From assembly GCA_025355585.1 (NCBI GenBank), contig JANXZJ010000146.1:1-36683 (forward strand): a stretch of DNA of 36,683 bases. The letters are read 5' to 3'. Positions 6,395-15,465 of the stretch are shown here, in pieces. The notes below the pieces were generated by a model. The model was not told the origin of the DNA, did not search any database, and saw only the letters and a list, made by a program, of their open reading frames with translations. The stretch is from Mariniphaga sp. Its GTDB lineage: Bacteria > Bacteroidota > Bacteroidia > Bacteroidales > Prolixibacteraceae. The translations under genes were made by a program, and so were the position numbers. Numbering within the stretch: the first letter of the stretch is position 1; the number at the start of each line of letters is the position of its first letter.

Positions 6395-6715
6395 TTACAT
6401 CTTCATTTGAACTTTACCCTTGCCAATTATATCATTCATCATTTTATTCTGATGATGCTTCATCGTAGAGTCAGGCATACTTTTCATGTTGCCTGCAGGT
6501 GTCACCTTTTTTTCAACCAGTTTCATACCACATTTTGGACATTTGCCGGGTTTATCTACAATGACTTCAGGATGCATCGGACAAGTGTATGTTACAGATT
6601 TTACTGTTTCGGTTTTCTTTTCTGTTGTTTGTCCATAAACACTGGTAGCTGATAAATTCAACAGCAGCAATCCTGCAACGAGGATGGCCGGAAATAAAAA
6701 TTTGCCTTTCATCAC
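6395..6715 (-). CDS. Exported heavy-metal-binding domain protein
   Basis: The product has 106 residues: an N-terminal signal peptide (hydrophobic core about 8-25, ending VYGQ), then the heavy-metal-binding domain (HMBD) signature YTCPMHPEV...PGKCPKCGMKL, in which Cys, Met and His offer soft-metal ligands. A Met/His-rich tail follows (NMKSMPDSTMKHHQNKMM). The same YxCPMHP domain opens the adaptor encoded next and the lipoprotein at 13767. It is the last gene of the copper cluster, 100 bp after the adaptor gene; that gap shows no clear promoter. Likely role: periplasmic copper/silver binding or hand-over to the efflux system. Specific function is inference. Confidence 0.85.
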   Translation of the reverse strand: MMKGKFLFPAILVAGLLLLNLSATSVYGQTTEKKTETVKSVTYTCPMHPEVIVDKPGKCPKCGMKLVEKKVTPAGNMKSMPDSTMKHHQNKMMNDIIGKGKVQMKM

Positions 6716-6815
6716 TTTTACTTTTTAAATTAATAAAAATAAATCATCAAACATATTCATTTTATAACAAGTTCATGAACCACTCAATAACTCACATTTG
6801 ATCAGCAGTTTATTT

Positions 6816-8450
6816 TCATTTCCGATACAAGCAACACTCGGGAAGTTGTTTATAAACTTCATCCGGAGCCTTGAATTTTTCCGTATCGTGACCGACTTTG
6901 GCAATTGCTTTCTGAATGGCATCGGGATTCGTAGCCATCGTATTAAATTCAATCTTGATTTTCTTTGTAGCTACTTCCCAAGTTGCAGACGAAACACCGC
7001 TAACCGATTTTGCAGCAGTTTCAATGCGTTCTTTGCACTGCTCGCAATTACCCGAAACACCAAATGTAGCATGCTGCAGCGTTTGAGATTTGGCATTTCC
7101 CGATGGCGAAGCATTTGAAGCTGGTTTAGAATCAGCAGGCATATCCATTCCAGGCATACTTTTGCTATCCTTTGATTTGTCACCAGGCATGTCCATTCCA
7201 GGCATTGAGGAGGTTTCACCACCTTGCGGATTCATCATACTGGGTTTTCCTTCGAGTTGTGCCGAAGCATCGACACCAAAAGCACCTTCCGTAACGATTT
7301 CCTCGCCATCGTTCAATCCATTCATAACCACATAGCTGTTACCCAGCATCGGACCGAGTTCTATTTCCCTGATTTTGAAAATGGATTCAGTGGTTTTCGC
7401 TTGTTTTACATACACAACAGAACGTTTTCCCGTCCATAAAACTGCGGTGCGCGGAATAATCAGTTTGTCCTTGTACTCATTTAAGTTTGCCTGAACAATG
7501 CCGGTTGCAAACATCTCTGGTTTTAATTTTCCACCCGGGTTATTGATTTCAATCCGGACCCTGGCAATGCGTGTATTCGGATCGAGAACAGGATCAATAA
7601 AGGTAATGTTACCGGAATAACTGGTTCCGGGTAAAGCCTGGATGGTGTAGGTTACTTTTTGTCCCATTGTCAGGTATGGCAAGTCGCTTTCGTAAGCATC
7701 GAACATGATCCAGACATGTGAGAGATCGGCAATGTCGAATAATACGGAACCGGGTGAAATATAATCGCCTGTGTTGACCCTCCTTGCTGATACAATTCCA
7801 GCGGCGCTGGCAAAGACTTCAAACTCCGTTTTTACTTTGCCCGAAGTTTCGATGGCTGCTACCTGTTTCTCAGTCAGTTTCCATTGACGGAGCTTATCTT
7901 TCGACGCGTCGTAAAGTGCTGGCTGAGATGCCTTTGTTGACGCGGTTTCAAGTAATTCCTGTTGGGCTGTCACCAGATCCGGAGAATAAATAACCGCCAA
8001 AGTCTGACCTTTCCGGACCACTTCGCCGGTGAAGTTTACAAGCAATTTTTCGATGCGCCCCGGAAGATAAGATACCTGGCTTTGCAGAAGCCGTTCATCA
8101 GCCTGTACTTTGCCATAAAGCCGCAACTCCTTCACCGGACTTTGTTTTGAAACTTTGGATGTCAAAACATTGGCCAACTGAGCGGCTTCCTTTGTCATAT
8201 GAATCGCGCCCGGGTCGGTTGTTATACCACCCTGACTAAGTGGAATTAATTCCATAGCGCATATGGGACATTTACCTGGCTCGTGCATTCTGATCTGGGG
8301 ATGCATCGCACATGTCCAGATCGTTTCTTTGGTTGTTTCTGCAGCGTGGTTATGCGTCTCTTCTTTGGCAGGTGACGAATGAAAAAATACCCAGCCTAAG
8401 AATATGCCTGTTATCAATGTGATGCTTAAAAATATAGTTTGTCGTCTCAT
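6816..8450 (-). CDS. cusB: CusB-type efflux adaptor with N-terminal HMBD and C-terminal HMA domain
   Basis: The product is a 544-residue membrane-fusion protein of a heavy-metal RND efflux system. Order: membrane anchor (residues 4-24), HMBD motif WTCAMHPQI...PGKCPICAMEL (about 45-70), adaptor core with barrel-sandwich and alpha-hairpin (LPGRIEKLLVNFTGEVVRKGQ; DLVTAQQELLE) and beta-barrel (GSVLFDIADLSHVWIMFDAYESDL) to about residue 400, then a Met-rich linker (PGMDMPGDK, PGMDMPADS). An HMA domain with NCEQCKERIE as CxxC metal site makes the C terminus, which ends in CC. It links the RND pump and the outer-membrane channel and probably loads Cu(I)/Ag(I). The extra domains at both ends are longer than E. 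coli CusB (about 400 residues). Stop of the channel gene is 6 bp upstream, so they are co-transcribed. Confidence 0.93.
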   Translation of the reverse strand: MRRQTIFLSITLITGIFLGWVFFHSSPAKEETHNHAAETTKETIWTCAMHPQIRMHEPGKCPICAMELIPLSQGGITTDPGAIHMTKEAAQLANVLTSKVSKQSPVKELRLYGKVQADERLLQSQVSYLPGRIEKLLVNFTGEVVRKGQTLAVIYSPDLVTAQQELLETASTKASQPALYDASKDKLRQWKLTEKQVAAIETSGKVKTEFEVFASAAGIVSARRVNTGDYISPGSVLFDIADLSHVWIMFDAYESDLPYLTMGQKVTYTIQALPGTSYSGNITFIDPVLDPNTRIARVRIEINNPGGKLKPEMFATGIVQANLNEYKDKLIIPRTAVLWTGKRSVVYVKQAKTTESIFKIREIELGPMLGNSYVVMNGLNDGEEIVTEGAFGVDASAQLEGKPSMMNPQGGETSSMPGMDMPGDKSKDSKSMPGMDMPADSKPASNASPSGNAKSQTLQHATFGVSGNCEQCKERIETAAKSVSGVSSATWEVATKKIKIEFNTMATNPDAIQKAIAKVGHDTEKFKAPDEVYKQLPECCLYRK

Positions 8451-8456
8451 GATATT

Positions 8457-9896
8457 TCAATTTACTTCAATGCAATTTAACTTTTTCAACCAGGCAATTG
8501 CCGTATTGTAATCAACTACTGCCTCTACCTGTCTGTATTCATAATCGAGGGTTTGTTGGCGGACACGCAGGATATCTGTAAGATCCGTGCCAGCGGAGGC
8601 AAAACTTTTAAACATGATATCGAGTGATTTTGAAGCTAACTGATATTGATCAGCATATAGTTTCATCCGGCGCTGCGCATCCTGGTACAATTGCATAGCC
8701 TGATAATATTCAGTGTGTAGTGAATTAACAGTGGCCTTGTAATTTTGCAAATTTGCTGATTTCAAAAACTCGGCTTCGGCTTGCATGGCTTTGTATTTTT
8801 TCCTGTAAATAGGCAACGTAACCGTTACCATTGGCATAATCATGTCCTTCCCATTCATAGCCGATGTTGACATTTCACTTTTATTGATGAGCGAATAATT
8901 CAATCCCAAACCTACCATCGGGTAACTCATCCGTGTAACCATTTGCTTACGTGCTTCGAGCGATTGTTGCTCAAACTGAAGCATCCCAAGCATTGGGTTC
9001 TTAGTGAACGAGCTGTCTGACAATGCTGATAACGACGGTTGAAATTCAACGGAAACTAACGTATCAGGAATTGTAACTACCAGGACTGGAGATCTGTTCA
9101 GGTAACTATTGAATTGCGCGGTAATTGTTTTTAACTGGCTCTTTAATAATTCAATGTTGTTCTGAAGATCACCGATTTCAATTTGAATTCTGTAAACATC
9201 TGTAAGTCCTGAACTACCGGAAGAGGTACCCATTGGGCTACCAGGCATTGGTGAACCGGATTGATTGGAACTGGTGTTGCCCGAATTTCCTCCCATGGCA
9301 TTCATACCTGATGAACCGGTAGAAGAACTTTGGAAAGACGTAGGGGAAACGGTTCTGTTAGGAGGTGGCGTCGCACTGTTTCCTGCCGGAACTGCTTTGA
9401 ACCGGACAATGGCCAATCTTTCGATCGTACGAAGCAGTTCAATGTTCTTCTCCGAAATTCGGATATTCTGCTTCACCTTGTACAGTTCGTACCAGGTGCG
9501 TTGTACATCGTAAAACACCTGCAACCTGGCATCACGGAACAATTCATATTTGGCTTTAGCCATCAGGCTCATTTCATCTTTCGCATTTTTAAGCACCCCG
9601 AACCATGGAAACATTTGCATCAGCCTGATATCAGCCACCTGGTTACCTCCCAATAGTTCCATTGGAGTTAGAAACACACCCACGTTTAGCTCCGGGTCAG
9701 GTAAACTGCCCACTTGCGGTATTTTCTGCAATGCTGCCTCATATTCAGCAAATTTCTGCAATACAGTGGGATTGTTTTTTGCTGCAATTTCGAGGTAGTT
9801 GAACAAAGAATCAGGTTGTTCCTGACCATTACCAACAACCCAACCGCATAGAATTAGCATCGAAAACAATATTTTTTTAAATGCCGGATTTCTCAT
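8457..9896 (-). CDS. cusC: TolC-family outer-membrane channel of the copper efflux system
   Basis: I take the start at 9896 (MRNPAFKKILFSMLILCGWV), which gives a signal peptide and a 20-bp overlap with the pump gene. The longer frame to 9989 would run far into that gene. The mature protein shows the TolC/OEP pattern: PQVGSLPDPELNVGV, long amphipathic helices, and the ITAQFNSYLNRSP and ELYKVKQNIRISEKNIELL repeats. Unusual is a low-complexity insert of about 60 residues between two helical halves, rich in Ser, Gly, Pro, Met and Asn (GSSGMNAMGGNSGN, SGSPMPGSPMG). Role: exit duct for copper/silver across the outer membrane. The symbol is by analogy. Confidence 0.88.
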   Translation of the reverse strand: MRNPAFKKILFSMLILCGWVVGNGQEQPDSLFNYLEIAAKNNPTVLQKFAEYEAALQKIPQVGSLPDPELNVGVFLTPMELLGGNQVADIRLMQMFPWFGVLKNAKDEMSLMAKAKYELFRDARLQVFYDVQRTWYELYKVKQNIRISEKNIELLRTIERLAIVRFKAVPAGNSATPPPNRTVSPTSFQSSSTGSSGMNAMGGNSGNTSSNQSGSPMPGSPMGTSSGSSGLTDVYRIQIEIGDLQNNIELLKSQLKTITAQFNSYLNRSPVLVVTIPDTLVSVEFQPSLSALSDSSFTKNPMLGMLQFEQQSLEARKQMVTRMSYPMVGLGLNYSLINKSEMSTSAMNGKDMIMPMVTVTLPIYRKKYKAMQAEAEFLKSANLQNYKATVNSLHTEYYQAMQLYQDAQRRMKLYADQYQLASKSLDIMFKSFASAGTDLTDILRVRQQTLDYEYRQVEAVVDYNTAIAWLKKLNCIEVN

Positions 9897-12800
9897 CGTT
9901 AAATTGATTATTAATGGATTGAATTTCTGAATGACGATATCTGGATACAGCTCTTTCTCTCCACATTGCCTGAAACAATGGAACGACAAATACAGTCATT
10001 ACCTGGATAACCATACCACCAAACATGGGTATTGCCATCGGGATCATGATATCGGAGCCTTTACCTGTGGATGACAAAACGGGTAGCAATGCGATAACCG
10101 CAACAGCCGTTGTCATCATGGCTGGCCGTACACGTTTCAGTCCGGCTGATACCACCGCCTCACGCACATCGTGAACAGTAGCGGGATGCCGGGCTTCAAA
10201 TACCTGGTGAATATAGGTTCCCATAATAACACCATCGTTCGTGGCAATACCAAACAAGGCAATAAACCCGACCCAGACAGCCACACTCAGGTTAATCGGA
10301 TGCATCTGGAATAGTTCCCTGAGATTGATTCCTGCCACAGAAAAATTCATAAACCAATCCTGTCCGTATAGCCATAGCATGATGAATCCACCTGCAAAGG
10401 CGACAAAGACACCCGAGAAGTGGATAAATGAAGCGGTCACAGTGCGGAACTGGAAAAAGAGCAACAACAATATCAGCAGCAGACTTATCGGAATGACGAT
10501 CATCAATCTCTTTGTAGCCCTCATCTGATGTTCGTAATTGCCTGCAAATTTATAGGATACGCCGGGTGCCAAAACAAGTGCACCTGAGTTCAGTTTCTGT
10601 TGTAAGACTTTAGTTGCTTCTTCAACCACATCAACTTCAGCTTTGCCTTCGTTCTTATCGAAAATTACATACCCGTTCAGGAACGTATTTTCGCTTCGGA
10701 TCATCTGGGCACCACGTGTGTAATCGATATCGGCAATTTCGCCCAGTGGAACCTGAACCCCGGTTGCTGCCGGAATAAGTATCCGTTTGAGATCATCCGG
10801 GTTATCGCGCAACTCACGTGCGTAACGAACCCTGATCGGGAAACGCTCACGACCTTCAACGGAATTGCTGAGCGCCATACCCCCGACAGCCACCTGCAAA
10901 ACCTCCTGCACATCACTGACAGTCATACCATAGCGGGCCATCGCTTCACGGTTTAGCTTTATTTCGAGATAGGGAGCACCTACTGCACGGTCGTAGAACA
11001 CGGCAGATGCTTTGATGGATGGTACATCTTTCAAAGCCTGTTCAAGTTGCATCCCTGCCTTTTCGATCGCTTCCAGATCTGGTCCATATACTTTCAGTCC
11101 CATCGGTGCCCGCATGCCGGTTGAAAGCATTACCAAGCGGGTTTCGATGGGTTGTAACTTAGGAGCGGAAGTCAGGCCCGGAATATTCGTCACTTTCACG
11201 ATCTCGTTCCAGATATCATTGGGACTTTTTATTTCGGGTCGCCACTGACGGAAATACTCACCATTGTCTGTTTGAACCAGACTATCTGCCGGAATAGCCA
11301 TGAAGCCTTCCTTTTTAAGATTGTATTTTGATCCGTTTTTAAAGAGATAACTACCTTCCTTATCCACTTTAAATTGCATCCGTTGCCCGTTTTCGTCGAG
11401 GATATATTCTGAACGATAATTGATTGTATTCTCGAACATTTGTACCGGTGCCGGATCAAGCGCTGAATTTACACGCCCCCACTTGCCAACTGCAACCTCC
11501 ACTTCGGGAATTGCAGACAATCGTTTATCAAGTGTTTCAATGTATTGAAGATTCTTTTCAATGCTTGAATGTGGCATACTGGTAGGCATTAGCAGGAAAG
11601 AACCTTCATTCAGCGAAGGCATAAACTCCTTCCCGGTACCCGGAAACGTCCTTGAAGGCGCTTGCCAGAAAGCTGTTTGCCGGAAACTTTTCCATCCCAT
11701 CTTTTCAGCCCCGGTAGCAATAAATCCGAATGATCTATCGAAGCCCAGCCAGACCAACAGTCCGAATAACAATGTGACGGCAGGGATAATCAGAAACTTG
11801 CGTTTGTTAGCCAGCGCCCATCGGATGATATCTTCATAGAAATGAACCATCGACATTAAAGCAGCAAGAATGATAGCTATAATTCCACCCACAAATATAA
11901 AGTTGGTCAGAATACTATTGTGAGCACCCAGCGGAAGCCACTCAATGGTTAGATACCAGGCAGCTACAAGCACCGTAATCCCGATATTGATATAGTTGGG
12001 ATATTCCTTTCTGCTCTCAGGCCAGCGGTCATCGAGCAAATTATTGATACCAATTGCAATTAAAGCCAACGCAGGCCACGCGTTCCAGAAGACGACAAAC
12101 AGGATGCCAGCAACAAATAACCCTCCATTCCAGACTTTACGAATCTTCTTTGTATCGATGCGTATCGAAAAGAAAATATGTGTTAAAGTTGGTAAGACTA
12201 CAATTCCAAGTATAAATGCAGATATTAAAGCAAAGGTTTTGGTGAATGCCAGCGGGTGAAATAATTTTCCTTCGGCAGCCTGCATTGCAAAAACCGGGAG
12301 GAAGCTAACGATGGTGGTCGCAATTGAAGTTACCACTGCATCACGTACTTCGGTTGTTGCGTTGTAGATCACGGACATTAACTTTTTACCGCGAATGCCT
12401 TTATTTTCGGGCATTTCGAGGTGCCGGAGAATGTTTTCCACATCCACAATTCCAATATCGACCATTACGCCAATCGCAATCGCGATACCCGACAAAGCAA
12501 CGATATTGGCCTCAACGCCGAAAAGACGCATAAGAATAAAGGTCATTAATACACCAATCGGTAATAATCCTGCAACAATAAGGGATGCCCTCAGATTCAT
12601 TACAAGGATAATAATGACGATGATACTGATCAGAATTTCGTGCGACAGGGCAGATTCGAGTGTTCCGATCGTTTCTTTGATCAGTCCCGTACGATCGTAA
12701 AAAGGGACAATCGTTACTTTTGAAACCGTACCATCGGGCAATGTTTTCTGAGGAAGTCCGGCTTCAATTTCCTTTATTTTATCTTTTACATTGTTGATCA

Positions 12801-13749
12801 CATCCATCGGATTTGACCCATAACGAGCCACCACTACTGCACCAACAGCTTCTGAACCAGCCTTATCAAGTCCTCCGCGGCGTGTGGCCGGACCAAAAGC
12901 AATGCGTGCCACATCTTTAATACGTACCGGTACATTATTCCGGGCAGCAACTACTGATATTTCAAGATCATCCAGGTTTTTCACATACCCCAAACCGCGA
13001 ATGATGTACTCCACGTTATTCAACTCCATCGTTTCGGCACCAATGTCAAGGTTGCTTTTACGCACGGCATTCATCACGTCCATTACTGTGACCTTAAATG
13101 CCTTAAGTGCCTCCGGGTTTAAGTCGATCTGGTATTCCTTGATAAAACCACCCACGGATGCCACTTCCGAAACACCTTCAGCAGTTGATAATCCATATTT
13201 TACGTAAAAGTCCTGAATTGTACGAAGTTCTTGTGGATCCCACCCTCCATTTGGCAGGCCGGTTTTGGGATTACGTCCTTCCAGTGTGTACCAGTAGATT
13301 TGCCCCAAAGCAGTTGCATCGGGTCCCAGTGTTGGTTGTACCCCGACAGGCAATGTTCCGGAAGGTAATGAATTGAGCTTTTCCAGAATACGTGAGCGGC
13401 TCCAATAAAACTCGATGTTATCTTTAAAGATGATATAGATAAAAGACATACCAAACATGGAGGTGCTTCGGACTGTTTGCACACCAGGAATTCCCAGCAA
13501 TGCAGTCGTCAACGGATAAGTAACCTGATCCTGCATATCTTTTGGAGAGCGCCCCATCCATTCGGTCGCTACAATTTGCTGATTTTCCCCTATATCGGGG
13601 ATTGCATCCACCGCAATCGGGTCGCGTGGAAAGAAATCTGATTTCCAGTTGAAAGGCATAAACACCATACCCAGAACCACGAAAGTGATCAGGAAAATAA
13701 ACGTAATCAGCCTGTTCTCGAGGAAGTATTTAACAAGTCGGTTGAACAT
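9877..13749 (-). CDS. cusA: CusA/CzcA-family heavy-metal RND efflux pump
   Basis: The 1290-residue inner-membrane proton antiporter has the HME-RND hallmarks: TM1 (about 12-30), a periplasmic loop with VATEWMGRSPKDMQDQVTYPL, TM4 region AIAIGVMVDIGIVDVEN with its acidic relay residue, and a second half ending in NDGVIMGTYIHQVFEARHP. Met721 (LLMPTSMP), Met771 (PVQMFENT) and Met874 (LVMLSTGM) correspond by eye to the three Cu(I)/Ag(I) methionines of E. coli CusA (573, 623, 672). The 721-771 spacing equals 573-623, which favours Cu/Ag over Zn/Co/Ni. The protein is some 240 residues longer than E. coli CusA. An insertion of about 54 residues lies between the second and third Met, and extra hydrophobic segments lie around residues 525-650. 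It is first of the pump genes, 17 bp after the lipoprotein gene. Confidence 0.95.
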   Translation of the reverse strand: MFNRLVKYFLENRLITFIFLITFVVLGMVFMPFNWKSDFFPRDPIAVDAIPDIGENQQIVATEWMGRSPKDMQDQVTYPLTTALLGIPGVQTVRSTSMFGMSFIYIIFKDNIEFYWSRSRILEKLNSLPSGTLPVGVQPTLGPDATALGQIYWYTLEGRNPKTGLPNGGWDPQELRTIQDFYVKYGLSTAEGVSEVASVGGFIKEYQIDLNPEALKAFKVTVMDVMNAVRKSNLDIGAETMELNNVEYIIRGLGYVKNLDDLEISVVAARNNVPVRIKDVARIAFGPATRRGGLDKAGSEAVGAVVVARYGSNPMDVINNVKDKIKEIEAGLPQKTLPDGTVSKVTIVPFYDRTGLIKETIGTLESALSHEILISIIVIIILVMNLRASLIVAGLLPIGVLMTFILMRLFGVEANIVALSGIAIAIGVMVDIGIVDVENILRHLEMPENKGIRGKKLMSVIYNATTEVRDAVVTSIATTIVSFLPVFAMQAAEGKLFHPLAFTKTFALISAFILGIVVLPTLTHIFFSIRIDTKKIRKVWNGGLFVAGILFVVFWNAWPALALIAIGINNLLDDRWPESRKEYPNYINIGITVLVAAWYLTIEWLPLGAHNSILTNFIFVGGIIAIILAALMSMVHFYEDIIRWALANKRKFLIIPAVTLLFGLLVWLGFDRSFGFIATGAEKMGWKSFRQTAFWQAPSRTFPGTGKEFMPSLNEGSFLLMPTSMPHSSIEKNLQYIETLDKRLSAIPEVEVAVGKWGRVNSALDPAPVQMFENTINYRSEYILDENGQRMQFKVDKEGSYLFKNGSKYNLKKEGFMAIPADSLVQTDNGEYFRQWRPEIKSPNDIWNEIVKVTNIPGLTSAPKLQPIETRLVMLSTGMRAPMGLKVYGPDLEAIEKAGMQLEQALKDVPSIKASAVFYDRAVGAPYLEIKLNREAMARYGMTVSDVQEVLQVAVGGMALSNSVEGRERFPIRVRYARELRDNPDDLKRILIPAATGVQVPLGEIADIDYTRGAQMIRSENTFLNGYVIFDKNEGKAEVDVVEEATKVLQQKLNSGALVLAPGVSYKFAGNYEHQMRATKRLMIVIPISLLLILLLLFFQFRTVTASFIHFSGVFVAFAGGFIMLWLYGQDWFMNFSVAGINLRELFQMHPINLSVAVWVGFIALFGIATNDGVIMGTYIHQVFEARHPATVHDVREAVVSAGLKRVRPAMMTTAVAVIALLPVLSSTGKGSDIMIPMAIPMFGGMVIQVMTVFVVPLFQAMWRERAVSRYRHSEIQSINNQFNDEKSGI

Positions 13750-13766
13750 GGGAATTTCTTTTAGTA

Positions 13767-14057
13767 TTAATGATGACCTGCATGACCACTGCTACTTCCC
13801 GCCATTCCTGTATGACTATCCGGCATTTTGTCTTGAGTCGGATTACCTGACTTTGAATTTCGGTAATCATCGTAAGATACCAGTGACATCCCGCATTTTG
13901 GACATTTACCAGGCTCAGATGAAATATACTCCTTGTGCATAGGACAAAGATAAATCATATGTTGATCAAGGGGTCTGGATTGAGCAATATGACTTCCACA
14001 TGCTGTGAATGCTACTACAATAGTTAACATCAGCAGAAATATACAGAGTTTTTTCAT
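13767..14057 (-). CDS. HMBD lipoprotein preceding the pump genes
   Basis: The start at 14057 (MKKLCIFLLMLTIVVAFTAC) gives a typical lipoprotein signal with lipobox ending at Cys20; the longer frame to 14102 passes through a hairpin and is unlikely. The 96-residue protein contains YLCPMHKEYISSEPGKCPKCGMSL, the heavy-metal-binding domain signature, and a His/Gly/Met-rich tail (SHTGMAGSSSGHAGHH). Probably a membrane-anchored periplasmic copper-binding protein feeding the CusA pump. Its start codon lies 25 bp from a strong stem-loop (14082-14129) that may control the downstream genes. Confidence 0.85.
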   Translation of the reverse strand: MKKLCIFLLMLTIVVAFTACGSHIAQSRPLDQHMIYLCPMHKEYISSEPGKCPKCGMSLVSYDDYRNSKSGNPTQDKMPDSHTGMAGSSSGHAGHH

Positions 14058-14081
14058 TTTATGTCGTTTGTTTAAAGAAAA

Positions 14082-14129
14082 AGCGACTGCCATTTTTGTC
14101 ACTGCAATCTTTTACACAAGGCAGTCGCT
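14082..14129 (-). terminator. Intrinsic terminator or attenuator before the efflux operon
   Basis: On the minus strand AGCGACTGCC (14129-14120) and GGCAGTCGCT (14091-14082) are perfect ten-base arms around a 28-base loop. They are followed by a TTTTTCTTT run, then 25 bp to the start codon at 14057. The shape is that of a rho-independent terminator for the upstream lipoprotein gene. Because it lies so close to the next gene, with no obvious promoter in between, partial read-through (attenuation) is possible. Confidence 0.65.
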
Positions 14130-14157
14130 CTATTAACAGTATCTTTTAATAAAATAA

Positions 14158-14637
14158 TTAATTGTATATCCCGTTATGATAGGGTTGATGTTTAATATTT
14201 AATTGATGCATATTTCTGTAATAGCCACCTACAGTTGCCGTATCACCCATCATCTGCTTCAGATCCATAGTGCCACTATTCATCATACCGCCCTGCATCA
14301 TTCCTGTAGAAGGAGAATAATTGCTCATCATCATCCCGTTTTTGTACATTTCGTCGCCAAACATATGATAATGAACCGTAAACATTGAATCATTTTTATG
14401 ATACAACTTATCATACTTAATACAGTATTTATTGAACCTGGTGATTTTTGCAGTATCATAAACCATTTTTAACGTATCACCATATGCATTTGAAAGAAGC
14501 AATGCACTCTTAACATGAGCCGTCTCATTGTTGATTATGGAATTATCGGCATTATTATCCTTCGAACAACCTGCAAAAAACAGGATAAGGACTAAAATAC
14601 TCAATACTAAATTTCTGATATTTTTCATATACTTCAA
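14158..14637 (-). CDS. Met/His-rich lipoprotein of the copper cluster
   Basis: The product has 159 residues. MKYMKNIRNLVLSILVLILF then FAGCSKDN is a lipoprotein signal with lipobox FAGC. The mature part has a helix-like region with YCIKYDKLYHKNDSMFTVHYHMF and a segment very rich in Met (GMMMSNYSPSTGMMQGGMMN, GTMDLKQMMGD), then a His-rich end (MHQLNIKHQPYHNG). Such Met/His clusters bind Cu(I)/Ag(I) in periplasmic proteins. I do not recognise a named family, and copper sequestration is inferred from composition and neighbours. A shorter start (MKNIRN, 14628) is possible. It lies between two hairpins, so it may be made as a single-gene message. Confidence 0.8.
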   Translation of the reverse strand: MKYMKNIRNLVLSILVLILFFAGCSKDNNADNSIINNETAHVKSALLLSNAYGDTLKMVYDTAKITRFNKYCIKYDKLYHKNDSMFTVHYHMFGDEMYKNGMMMSNYSPSTGMMQGGMMNSGTMDLKQMMGDTATVGGYYRNMHQLNIKHQPYHNGIYN

Positions 14638-14677
14638 TTTTAAAATTTCAACTTTATTTTTAATCTTCGATTTTTAA

Positions 14678-14702
14678 GGGACAGGAGATAATCCCCTGTC
14701 CC
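14678..14702. terminator. Hairpin downstream of the 195-aa gene
   Basis: GGGACAGG (14678-14685) and CCTGTCCC (14695-14702) are perfect inverted repeats with a 9-base loop. It lies 104 bp past the stop of the minus-strand gene ending at 14807. On that strand only TTAAAAA follows, so the U tract is poor. I call it a likely terminator or mRNA-end stabiliser. Confidence 0.5.
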
Positions 14703-14806
14703 TGGCATTAAAACTAAAACTACCCTAACCAACTATTTGAATAAAAATATGCGGAAATCCGAGGATCAATGACATTATGCTGAATGTTGGGATGTGTAGC
14801 AACAAA

Positions 14807-15394
14807 TTACTTAATTCCTTGGCTTTCGAGAAAATGATTGATTTTATAATGTTTGTGGAATTGGTCGTATTCGCCAAGTGATGCATCATTTTTGAATTGG
14901 CCATCAATCGCATCATGCAGTTTATGATTTCCGGGAAAAGCAGCTTTGAGAGTTAATAGAGTTAATTCTAAAATCCCGTCTCCTCCACTTCTGCTAAAAT
15001 AATATGTCGTAATAGACTGAACACCCGCTAGATGAGACGCACCCTTAATTACTTCTTTGGTGTAAATCCAAAGGGTTCCTTTGTCTGCAAGTGGATAGTG
15101 CTCATTGCTCTGAAAACGAACAACTTTTTCATCGCAAAGTTGGTAGCCCCATGTTTCAGCCTTTTTAAGGTCGTAGGACTTGCCTTCGTGAACAACTGTT
15201 ATAAAATCTTTGCCAAGAAAATTGTTAAGTTTTATTTTGTGTTTTTCAGTGGCACAATCTATGCCATATTCCATTTTACCAGATGTGTAGTCGGAAAATG
15301 TTTTAAAAACACCGCTCTTTTGCGCAAAAGAAGAAACAGAACTTAAGATAAGGGTTGCGAAAACAGCACTCTTAATAAAGAATATTGATTTCAT
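14807..15394 (-). CDS. Exported protein of unknown function in the copper cluster
   Basis: The 195-residue product begins MKSIFFIKSAVFATLILSSV and has a signal-peptide cleavage region SSFAQ. The mature protein has no Cys pair resembling a metal site (two Cys only: DCATEKHK and QLCDEKV). It has alternating strand-like segments (FLGKDFITVVHEGKSYDLKKAETWGYQL), an aromatic segment LWIYTKEV, and a C-terminal helix region with FHKHYKINHFLESQG. I do not recognise the family. The position between copper-binding genes on the same strand suggests a role in the copper response. It lies 71 bp downstream of the HMA-protein gene with no terminator between, so co-transcription is likely. Confidence 0.8.
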   Translation of the reverse strand: MKSIFFIKSAVFATLILSSVSSFAQKSGVFKTFSDYTSGKMEYGIDCATEKHKIKLNNFLGKDFITVVHEGKSYDLKKAETWGYQLCDEKVVRFQSNEHYPLADKGTLWIYTKEVIKGASHLAGVQSITTYYFSRSGGDGILELTLLTLKAAFPGNHKLHDAIDGQFKNDASLGEYDQFHKHYKINHFLESQGIK

Positions 15395-15465
15395 AATAAA
15401 TATTTTTAATGATTTTAAAAACCTTAGCGAATAAATATGATCTGAAACAGTATTTGACTTAGTAC

